A stretch of DNA of 35,133 bases from Catenulispora pinistramenti (GTDB lineage Bacteria > Actinomycetota > Actinomycetes > Streptomycetales > Catenulisporaceae): assembly GCF_018274385.1 (NCBI RefSeq), contig NZ_JAAFYZ010000098.1, positions 1 through 35,133 on the forward strand. The letters are read 5' to 3'. Positions 23,309 through 30,750 of this stretch are shown in pieces. How positions within the stretch are numbered: position 1 is the stretch's first letter; each line of letters begins with the position of its first letter. The notes beneath the pieces were generated by a model. That model made no database searches. It was given only the letters and a program-made list of their open reading frames with translations, and had not been told where the DNA came from. A program made the translations under genes and the position numbers.

Positions 23309-23329
23309 CCTGTGCAGCTCATCACATCA

Positions 23330-23341
23330 GTAAGCGATTAC
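23330..23341. promoter_or_regulatory. LacI-type operator of the transporter/lyase operon
   Basis: GTAAGCGATTAC is palindromic except for one central position and differs by one base from the operator at 30716-30727. It is placed just downstream of the promoter at 23280-23308. Confidence 0.75.
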
Positions 23342-23419
23342 CGGCCAGAACGGCTTGCCGAGGCCTTGTCACGTCGTGAGCGCCACCGAGGACCCCGACC
23401 GATGCCAGGGGAGAGCACG

Positions 23420-24475
23420 TTGACCGATATACGCGCCGCGGACCGCCCGGTCCCCAGATCCGCGCCCGAGCAGGCCGCGGCCACCGATCGCCGTGTCCGC
23501 GGCCGCGTCCGCGTCCGCAGTCGCGGCCAGCGCAGCCGGCACACCGCCGCGGGCTCCTCGCTGACCCTGTGGCAGCGGATCAAGCGCGACAAGGTGCTGC
23601 TCGCCCTGATGCTGCCGGGCTTCCTGTACTTCGCGGTGTTCAGCTACGCGCCGCTGTTCGGGTACCTCTCGGCGTTCGAGGACTACCAGCCGTACACCGG
23701 CTTCATCCACAGCACGTGGGTGGGCATGCAGAACTTCACGGACCTGTTCGCCGACAGCGCGTTCTGGACCGCGCTGACCAACACCTTCGTGATCAGCCTG
23801 ATCCAGCTCGTCCTGTTCTTCCCGGCGCCGATCGGCCTGGCCCTGCTGCTGAGCTCGGTGGCCTCGGGCCGGATCCGCAAGTTCGTGCAGAGCGTGGTCT
23901 ACCTGCCGCACTTCATCGGCTGGGTGGTGATCGTCTCGATCTTCCAGGAGGTGCTGGGCCCGACCGGCGCGGTGCAGCACATGATGTCGTCGGTCGGTCT
24001 GCCGCGGTTCGACTTCATGTCCGACCCCGGGTTCTTCCCGTGGCTGGTGGCGATCCAGGCGATCTGGAAGGACTGCGGCTGGGGCACGATCATCTTCTTG
24101 GCCGCGCTGCTGAGCATCGACCAGGGGTTGTACGAGGCGGCGGCCGTGGACGGCGCGGGCCGCTGGCGACGGTTCCGCAGCGTCACGATGCCGGGGATCA
24201 TGCCGGTCGTCATCCTGCTGCTGATCCTGCGCCTGGGCACGATCCTGTCGGTCGGCTTCGAGCAGATCCTGCTGCAACGCGACACCGTCGGCGCCAAGGC
24301 CGGCGAGGTCCTCGACACCTACGTGTACTACCACGGCGTGGCCACCCAGCAATGGGGCACCGCCGCGGCGGCCGGCTTGATCAAGGCCGTCGTGGGCCTG
24401 GTGCTGGTGCTCGGCGCCAACAAGGTCGCGCACCGCTTCGGACAGGAAGGGATCTACAGCCGTGGCGACCGTTGA
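23420..24475 (+). CDS. Oligosaccharide ABC transporter permease (LplB/UgpA-like)
   Basis: 351 aa from TTG at 23420, which has AGGGGAG six bases upstream. ATG at 23402 in the same frame would add six residues. Six membrane helices follow a basic N-terminal tail. The ATPase-docking EAA loop is EAAAVDGAGRWRRFRSVTMP, starting near residue 239. LplB-type permeases import oligosaccharides or their breakdown products. It overlaps the next permease gene by 14 bp and forms the membrane channel with it. Confidence 0.92.
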   Translation: MTDIRAADRPVPRSAPEQAAATDRRVRGRVRVRSRGQRSRHTAAGSSLTLWQRIKRDKVLLALMLPGFLYFAVFSYAPLFGYLSAFEDYQPYTGFIHSTWVGMQNFTDLFADSAFWTALTNTFVISLIQLVLFFPAPIGLALLLSSVASGRIRKFVQSVVYLPHFIGWVVIVSIFQEVLGPTGAVQHMMSSVGLPRFDFMSDPGFFPWLVAIQAIWKDCGWGTIIFLAALLSIDQGLYEAAAVDGAGRWRRFRSVTMPGIMPVVILLLILRLGTILSVGFEQILLQRDTVGAKAGEVLDTYVYYHGVATQQWGTAAAAGLIKAVVGLVLVLGANKVAHRFGQEGIYSRGDR

Positions 24476-25370
24476 CATGGACATCCGGCCCTCGCGCACC
24501 GGCCGGCCGCCGTGGATGGAACGCCCCAGCCGGCTCGGCCGCGGCGGGAAGATCCTGGCGATCTCGCTGATCTCCGTCGTGGTGATCTACCCGTTCCTGG
24601 CGGTGGTCGCGACCAGCCTGTCTTCGGAGTCTGACATCGCGGCCTCCGGCGGTCTGGTGATCTGGCCCTCGCACCCGACGTTCGACGCCTACCGCTACGT
24701 CTTCAGCGGCGGCATCGTCTCGCAGGCGCTGTGGATCAGCTTCCTGGTGACGGTGGTCGGGACGGCGCTGAGCATGGCCGCCACGATCGGGATGGCCTAC
24801 GGCCTGTCCCGCTCCGGGGTGGTCGGCGGCCGGTTCTTCCTGGCCACCGCGCTGTTCACGATGCTGTTCACGCCGGGCGTCATCCCGATGTTCCTGACCG
24901 TGCAGAAGCTGGGGATGTACAACACCCTGGCCTCGCTCGTGGTGCCCAGTCTGGTCAGCGCGTTCAACCTGGTCGTGCTGCGCTCGTTCTTCATGGGCCT
25001 GCCCGCCGAGTTGCTGGACGCGGCCCGGATCGACGGCCTGGGCGACTGGCGGATCCTCACCCGCGTGGTGCTGCCGCTGTCGAAGGCGGTGCTCGCGGTG
25101 GTGGCGCTGTTCTACGCGGTGTCCTACTGGAACGCCTTCTTCAGTGCCCTGCTTTACCTGAACGACACCAGCAAGTGGCCGCTGGCCCTGGTGCTGCGCG
25201 GCCTGGTGATCGGCGGCGAGGCCACCAGCGCGGCCAACGAGGGGGTCGTGCCGCAGCAGGCGGTGCAGATGGCGGTCGTCGTGGTGAGCGTCGTGCCGAT
25301 CGCCGCCATCTATCCGTTCTTGCAGCGCTACTTCACCAAGGGCGTGCTCACCGGCGCCGTCAAGGGCTGA
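24462..25370 (+). CDS. Oligosaccharide ABC transporter permease (YtcP/LplC-like)
   Basis: 302 aa from a GTG overlapping the previous gene. It has six hydrophobic helices, the first near residues 31-51. The EAA-type loop LDAARIDGLGDWRI (185-198) is followed by a conserved RVVLPLSKAV. The C-terminal FLQRYFTKGVLTGAVKG is characteristic of the LplC/YtcP branch. It pairs with the preceding permease. No ATPase gene follows; instead the binding-protein gene comes next after about 106 bp. Confidence 0.93.
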   Translation: MATVDMDIRPSRTGRPPWMERPSRLGRGGKILAISLISVVVIYPFLAVVATSLSSESDIAASGGLVIWPSHPTFDAYRYVFSGGIVSQALWISFLVTVVGTALSMAATIGMAYGLSRSGVVGGRFFLATALFTMLFTPGVIPMFLTVQKLGMYNTLASLVVPSLVSAFNLVVLRSFFMGLPAELLDAARIDGLGDWRILTRVVLPLSKAVLAVVALFYAVSYWNAFFSALLYLNDTSKWPLALVLRGLVIGGEATSAANEGVVPQQAVQMAVVVVSVVPIAAIYPFLQRYFTKGVLTGAVKG

Positions 25371-25476
25371 GAGCACGCACGGACCGGCCACCGATCCGCA
25401 CACGCTCCAAGGCCGACCCCGCACCACATCAGGCACCGCAAACCACATCAGGACCGCACCCAACGCAAGGAGAAGC

Positions 25477-27168
25477 ATGCACACACCCCACAGCCTCGGG
25501 CGCCGCGGATTCCTGCGCGGCGTGGGCGCCGCGGCGGCGCTGGCCACCGGCGGCTCCACGCTGGCCGCGTGCGGCAGCGGCAAGGCGGCGACCGTGAACA
25601 AGGCCGGCAGCGCGGCGCAGGTCCAGCTGCCGACCTACACGCCGCTGAGCAACGGCCCGACGCCGGACCTGCCGGGCACCGACGCCGGGGTCCCGGCCGG
25701 GTTCTACAACTACCCGGCTTCGCCGACCGCCGCGTTCGCCAGTCCGCCGCTGTCCGGCGGCAAGTTCTCGGCGATGACGCCGCTGTTCACCGCGCCGCCG
25801 CCGAGCCGGGGCTCGAACCCGGCGTGGCAGGCCGTGGAGAAGAAGCTCGGCGCGAGCGTGGACATCACGATGGTGGTCGGCGACGACTTCGACACCAAGC
25901 TCTCCACGCTGATCGCCGGCGGCGGGCTGCCGGACCTGATCCAGTACGACGGCCTCGGCGGCGTCCCGACCATCAGCAACCTGCCGCAGTTCCTGGACTC
26001 GCAGATCGCCGACCTCACCGAGCTGATCGGCGGCGACAAGATCAAGGCCTACCCGCACCTGGCGGCCATCCCGAAGGTGTTCTGGGAGCAGTGCACGGTC
26101 GCCGGCCGGCTGTACTTCCTGCCGATCCCGCGCGGCATCAGCGCCGGGGCCGGGCTGTACCGACAGGACCTGTTCGCGGCGGCGGGGGTGAACAGCTACA
26201 AGGACATCAAGAACTCGGACGACTTCCTCACCCTTCTCAAGGAGCTGACGAACCCGGGCAAGGACCGCTACGCACTGGCCACCAACGCCGGCGGCAACTA
26301 CTACGGCCTGCCGATCTTCGAGCAGATCTTCGGCGTCCCGAACAAGTGGCGGGTGGACGGCGCGGGCAAGCTGACCGCCGACATCGAGACCGACGAGTTC
26401 AAGGCGGCGCTGGAGTTCATGGTCAAGGTGGCCAAGGCCGGCTGCTACTACCCGGGCTCGCAGGGCTGGACCAAGGCCAAGATGGAGGACGCCTTCCAGT
26501 CCGGCAAGGCCGCGCTCATCTACGACGGCCTTCCGGCGCTGTCCACCAGCGTCTGGGCCACCGCGCAGAAGATCGACCCGAACGCCAGGCTGATGCCGTT
26601 CGTGCCGTTCGGCGCCAACGGCGGGGCCGGCGTCGCCTACCAGGACAACGTGGTCTTCGCCGGCACCATGCTGAAGAAGGCGGACCCGGCGAAGCTGGCC
26701 GAGGTGCTGAAGATCGCCGACTTCCTGGCCGCGCCGTTCGGCACCGAGGAGTACCTGCTGAAGACCTACGGCGTCGAAGGCGCCGACTACACGCTGGACG
26801 CCAACCACAACCCGGTGCAGACCGACCAGGGCAAGAACGACTCGAACGTCACCTGGAAGTACGTCGCCGCGCCGCAGCTGGTCACCTACAACCCGGGTGT
26901 CAATGCCCTGACCGACGCGGCGCACCAGGCCTACAGCGAGCTGGTGCCGATGGCACTGCCGGACCCGACAGCGACGCTGTACTCGCCAACCTTCGGCAAG
27001 CAGGGCGTCTCGCTGTACAAGGCGGTCACCGACACCCTGACGCAGGTGATCGGCGGGCAGTCGAGCATGAGCTCGTTCGACTCCGCGGTGAAGACCTGGC
27101 GCAGCAACGGCGGCGACCAGATGCGGTCGGAGTTCGAGCAGGCGTACGCGAACGCGCCGAAGAGCTGA
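25477..27168 (+). CDS. Tat-exported lipoprotein solute-binding protein (LplA/YtcQ-like)
   Basis: 563 aa, ATG behind AAGGAG. The signal peptide has a twin-arginine motif (LGRRGFLRG, RR at 9-10) and a lipobox LAAC with lipidated C32, so the protein is folded before export and anchored outside the membrane. The rest is a large family-1 extracellular solute-binding protein; its size is typical of LplA-type proteins that bind oligosaccharides. It delivers substrate to the two upstream permeases. The upstream gap has two copies of accacatcagg and no obvious separate promoter. Confidence 0.93.
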   Translation: MHTPHSLGRRGFLRGVGAAAALATGGSTLAACGSGKAATVNKAGSAAQVQLPTYTPLSNGPTPDLPGTDAGVPAGFYNYPASPTAAFASPPLSGGKFSAMTPLFTAPPPSRGSNPAWQAVEKKLGASVDITMVVGDDFDTKLSTLIAGGGLPDLIQYDGLGGVPTISNLPQFLDSQIADLTELIGGDKIKAYPHLAAIPKVFWEQCTVAGRLYFLPIPRGISAGAGLYRQDLFAAAGVNSYKDIKNSDDFLTLLKELTNPGKDRYALATNAGGNYYGLPIFEQIFGVPNKWRVDGAGKLTADIETDEFKAALEFMVKVAKAGCYYPGSQGWTKAKMEDAFQSGKAALIYDGLPALSTSVWATAQKIDPNARLMPFVPFGANGGAGVAYQDNVVFAGTMLKKADPAKLAEVLKIADFLAAPFGTEEYLLKTYGVEGADYTLDANHNPVQTDQGKNDSNVTWKYVAAPQLVTYNPGVNALTDAAHQAYSELVPMALPDPTATLYSPTFGKQGVSLYKAVTDTLTQVIGGQSSMSSFDSAVKTWRSNGGDQMRSEFEQAYANAPKS

Positions 27169-27185
27169 GGAGGGGACAGCCGCTC

Positions 27186-28940
27186 ATGCGGGAAGCGATA
27201 TTCGAGGAGCTGCTCGTCCGGTACGAGCAGCTGCTCCGCCGACGGACCGAGACCGAGATCGCTGAGATCCAGCTGGACCTCGACGTGTCCGACGAGGGTC
27301 ACACGACCCTGAGCTACGCGCGGCTGCGGACCCTTGCGCTGGCCGGTGACGGTTCGACCGACACCATCGTCGACGCCCTGCGCTTCCTGCATGAGAACGC
27401 CTACCGCCCCGATGCGGAGGAGACCGGGAACTGGTGGCACTGGGAGATCGGGACGCCGCGCATCTTGCTGGACATCTGTGTCCTGCTTCGTGCGCACCTT
27501 CCCGACGCGGATCTGACGCGGTATCTCGCGACGGTGCAGCGGTTCTGCCCGGACGCCGATCGCCGGACCAAGACCGGCCCGTGGTCGCCACTGGCCGAGA
27601 CCGGGGCGAACCGTGCCGACAAAGCCCTGATCGTCGCGCTCGCCGGACTGCTCGGCGGGGACTCCGAGCGAGTGGCGCTGGCGCGCGACGGGCTGTCGGA
27701 TCTGCGCGACGGCAGGACCAACAGTCTGTTCCGGTATGTGACTTCCGGCGACGGCTTCTACGAAGACGGCTCCTTTATCCAGCACGACACGGTCGCCTAC
27801 ACCGGATCGTACGGCGTCGTGCTGCTGACCTCGGTCGCGGAGATCCTGGCGCTGCTGCGCGGCTCGCCGTGGGAAGTCACCGATCCCGGTGTGTCAGTGG
27901 TCTTCGACGCGGTCGAGCGATCGTTCCTGCCGTTCCTGTTCGAAGGCCGGATGATGGACACCGTCCGAGGCCGGGCCGTCGCGCGCCAGCACTCACGGGA
28001 TCTGGACATCGGCGCCGCGGCGCTCGACGCGATCGAGCTGCTGGCGCAAAGCGCTCCCGCTTCTTACGCCGCCCGATGGAAGACCTTGGAGCGTCCGGAC
28101 GGCTTCCACGTGTTCGGCTCGATGGACCGGGTGGTGCATCACCGGCCACGCTGGTCCGCCGCGCTGTCGCTGTCCTCGGAGCGCATCGCGCGCTACGAGT
28201 GCGGCAACGGCGAGAACCTGCACGGCTGGTACACCGGCGACGGCATGCTCTACATCTACGACCTCGATGATCCCGACCACTACACGGACGGGTTCTGGCC
28301 GACGGTCGATCCATACCGGCTTCCCGGCACGACAGTCGACACCCAGCGGCGCGAGGACGTCGGACGCGGGGCGGGCCGGGGCACCGGCGCGATCATGGCC
28401 CCGAACCGGATCGCCGGCGGGGCCGCCGTCGAGGGCGGGTTCGGTACTGCCGAACTCGACCTTTACGGCGAGGGCAGCACGCTTCGGGCGCGCAAGAAGT
28501 GGCACTTCACGGACGATGCCGTGATGGCGCTCGGGACGGACCTCTCCGCGTCCGACGGCCGCCGGATAGAGACGATCGTCGAGAACCGGAACCTGCGGGC
28601 GGACGCCACGCGGCGGTTCGTGGTGGACGGCGTGGCTCAGGATGCTGAGTTGGGCCTCGAACGTCGGTATCACGGGGTGCAGTGGGCGTACCTGGAAGGC
28701 GTCGGCGGCTACGTGTTCCCCGGCGGCGCCGATCTGGTGTCGCTGCGGGAGGAGCGGGTGGGGACCTGGCACGCCATCGACATCGGGGTGTCCACCGAAG
28801 GTGACGACGTCGAGGTCCGGCGGATCTATCACGCGTTGTGGCTCGATCACGGTGTCTCACCGCGGCGAGCCGGATATATGTACGTGCTCCTGCCGGGAGC
28901 CAGCGAAGAGGGGACCGCGAGACGTGCTGCTCAGCTTTGA
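27186..28940 (+). CDS. Polysaccharide lyase family 8-type enzyme without signal peptide
   Basis: 584 aa from ATG at 27186; GAGGAGGGG lies upstream. PL8 enzymes (hyaluronate, chondroitin AC and xanthan lyases) cleave uronic-acid-containing chains by beta-elimination. Expected catalytic residues are found: N142 in ETGANR, H200 and Y209 in GSFIQHDTVAYTGSYG (the usual nine-residue spacing), and R261/R263 in VRGRAVAR. An aromatic NWWHWEIGTPR cleft (82-92) is also present. It is shorter than most PL8 proteins: no signal peptide, and it ends soon after the YMYVLLPGAS segment, so the usual C-terminal beta domain appears absent. This suggests a cytoplasmic enzyme acting on imported oligosaccharides. 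It follows the binding-protein gene by 17 bp, and the next gene overlaps it. Confidence 0.88.
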   Translation: MREAIFEELLVRYEQLLRRRTETEIAEIQLDLDVSDEGHTTLSYARLRTLALAGDGSTDTIVDALRFLHENAYRPDAEETGNWWHWEIGTPRILLDICVLLRAHLPDADLTRYLATVQRFCPDADRRTKTGPWSPLAETGANRADKALIVALAGLLGGDSERVALARDGLSDLRDGRTNSLFRYVTSGDGFYEDGSFIQHDTVAYTGSYGVVLLTSVAEILALLRGSPWEVTDPGVSVVFDAVERSFLPFLFEGRMMDTVRGRAVARQHSRDLDIGAAALDAIELLAQSAPASYAARWKTLERPDGFHVFGSMDRVVHHRPRWSAALSLSSERIARYECGNGENLHGWYTGDGMLYIYDLDDPDHYTDGFWPTVDPYRLPGTTVDTQRREDVGRGAGRGTGAIMAPNRIAGGAAVEGGFGTAELDLYGEGSTLRARKKWHFTDDAVMALGTDLSASDGRRIETIVENRNLRADATRRFVVDGVAQDAELGLERRYHGVQWAYLEGVGGYVFPGGADLVSLREERVGTWHAIDIGVSTEGDDVEVRRIYHALWLDHGVSPRRAGYMYVLLPGASEEGTARRAAQL

Positions 28941-30666
28941 CGATCTGGACACCGCGCAGCGTGAGGTTAGGCGGCTGCTAGCGGCCGGACAGGGGCAGGA
29001 CCTAGAGGTAAGACTGAGCGCCAAAACCTATATGAGGACTACTCCCCTGGTCTTCACCGAGCTGGATTCGGGGCGGAACGGGTACACCGTGACGTGGACC
29101 GCCGAGCCGGGCGGCCGGGTGGAGCTCTCCGGGGGCGTCGTGGTCACCGGCTGGCGGCCGGCTGAGCATGGCCGGTGGGTCGCCACGGTTCCGGATGCGG
29201 TGCTCACCCCGCGCCAGCTTTACGTCAATGGGCTGCGAGCCTCGTGGGCGCGCAGCGATTGGCTGGAGCATGAGGACTGCAAGATCGGCCCGGAGGGGAT
29301 GACCGGCGCTGGCGCTCTGGGCGTCGCGGCGTACGGGCGTCCCTCGGATGTCGAGCTGGTGTTCCGGGTGCGGTGGCGTGACTACCACTGCCGGATCACC
29401 GACATCTCGGACGATCTGATCCGCTTCGCAGAGCCCTGCTGGACGAACGCGCTGCCGGGCACCGGACGCGTGGGGCCGCACTGGGACAACACGGCGGTCG
29501 GGACCGAGATTCACAGCTGGTCGATGTTCGCGAGCAATGCCCTGGAGTCGCTGACCGAGCCGGGGCACTTTGTCTGGAACTCCGATGCGCGGACCGTCAC
29601 CTATCTTCCGCGTGACGGCGAAGACATGGAGAGCGCGGAAGTCATCGTTCCGGTCGCCGAGCAGTTGGTGGTCGTGGACGGCGCGCATGACCTCGTCCTC
29701 AAAGGCCTCTCGTTCGCCCACACCGCCTGGCACCGGTCAGACGGCTACGTCGGAGCTCAGGCGGGATTCACGCTGACTGGTGCGTCGGGTCCGCTGGGCG
29801 AGGCCGGGTCTCATTACACGAAGCCCGTTGCCGCGCTGACAGTCCGCGGGGGCCGGCGGGTCACGGTCAGCGGCTGCGAGTTCGTGCGTCTCGGCGGGGC
29901 CGGAGCCGTGTTCGAGGCTGGTACGAAGGACAGCACGGTCACGGCCTCGACGTTCGCCGACGTGTCCTCCGGCGGCTTGTATGTCGGCGGCATCGACCCG
30001 CATCCCACTGCCGAAGCAGCGGACGAGGGCAACACAGTGTCCTTCAACACCTTCCACGGCACCGGTGCGGAGTACACGGACTCGGTCGCGATCTGGGCCG
30101 GCTACACGCGGAACCTGACCATCGAGCGCAACACCCTGGAGCACCTGCCGTACTCCGGGATCAGTATCGGCTGGGGCTGGAACCAGCCCGAGGCCCAGGA
30201 TCCGTGGCTCGGCGGGAACCGGATCGCCGGGAACCGGATCACCGACGTGCTGCGCGTTGCCGAGCGCCAGTACGACGGCGGCGCGATCTACACGCAGGGC
30301 CCGCAACCCGGGACCGTCATCGAAGCCAACTACATCAACCGGTCCGAGTACGGCACCACCGCCAACGACGGCAACGGGATCTACCTGGACGAGCAGAGTT
30401 CGCACATTCTCGTCACGGGCAACGTCGTCACGCGCGTCGGGTACAAGTGGGTGTCGAACTGGGCCGAGTACGGGGTCGAGAACCGCGCGGCCGGCAACTG
30501 GACGGACAACACGATCACCCCCGCGTTCTCCGGCGCCGGAAGCGTCATGGAGGACAACGCCGAAGGGCTGAGCGAGCTGCCGCCGGAAGCCGTCCGCGTC
30601 GCCGAGCAGGCCGGGGCCGGGCCGTGGCCCGGACCGGTGGAAGCGCTCGGCAACCACGGGCCCTGA
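28924..30666 (+). CDS. Cytoplasmic right-handed beta-helix enzyme
   Basis: 580 aa from GTG at 28924, which overlaps the lyase gene by 17 bp; an AGAGGGG lies about 10 bp upstream. The protein begins VLLSFDDLDTAQREVRRLL, i.e. directly at the helix that normally follows the secretion signal and FVSP strand of this family, so secretion is unlikely. The beta-helix body carries AEPCW, GISIGWGW and DGGAIYTQG, shared with the secreted paralogue at 14468-17146. There are no FN3 domains. Probable role: glycoside hydrolase or lyase on imported oligosaccharides, coupled with the PL8 enzyme. I recall similar proteins in GH141, but the assignment is not secure. Confidence 0.85.
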   Translation: MLLSFDDLDTAQREVRRLLAAGQGQDLEVRLSAKTYMRTTPLVFTELDSGRNGYTVTWTAEPGGRVELSGGVVVTGWRPAEHGRWVATVPDAVLTPRQLYVNGLRASWARSDWLEHEDCKIGPEGMTGAGALGVAAYGRPSDVELVFRVRWRDYHCRITDISDDLIRFAEPCWTNALPGTGRVGPHWDNTAVGTEIHSWSMFASNALESLTEPGHFVWNSDARTVTYLPRDGEDMESAEVIVPVAEQLVVVDGAHDLVLKGLSFAHTAWHRSDGYVGAQAGFTLTGASGPLGEAGSHYTKPVAALTVRGGRRVTVSGCEFVRLGGAGAVFEAGTKDSTVTASTFADVSSGGLYVGGIDPHPTAEAADEGNTVSFNTFHGTGAEYTDSVAIWAGYTRNLTIERNTLEHLPYSGISIGWGWNQPEAQDPWLGGNRIAGNRITDVLRVAERQYDGGAIYTQGPQPGTVIEANYINRSEYGTTANDGNGIYLDEQSSHILVTGNVVTRVGYKWVSNWAEYGVENRAAGNWTDNTITPAFSGAGSVMEDNAEGLSELPPEAVRVAEQAGAGPWPGPVEALGNHGP

Positions 30667-30714
30667 TGTGGGCCGGTGTTCCACAGCACCACAGTTCCTC
30701 CCGCACCACTGTCA

Positions 30715-30728
30715 AGTAAGCGCTTACT
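30715..30728. promoter_or_regulatory. Perfect LacI-type operator before the secreted Asp-box protein
   Basis: AGTAAGCGCTTACT is an exact 14-bp palindrome containing the 12-bp core GTAAGCGCTTAC, 22 bp before the ATG at 30751. It is the best of three related sites in the locus and shows that this gene has its own regulated promoter, although I see no clear -35/-10 pair. Confidence 0.82.
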
Positions 30729-30750
30729 ACGACGGAAAGGAACGCGAGGC

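Noticed and set aside
25569..27185. Upstream extension of the PL8 reading frame through the solute-binding protein gene
   Set aside because: This stretch is the shadow frame of the binding protein. PL8-like sequence starts only at the ATG at 27186, behind a GAGGAGGGG site.
28642..28923. Upstream extension of the cytoplasmic beta-helix frame
   Set aside because: It lies within the PL8 coding region in another frame. The GTG at 28924 begins the family-like sequence and gives a short operon-type overlap.
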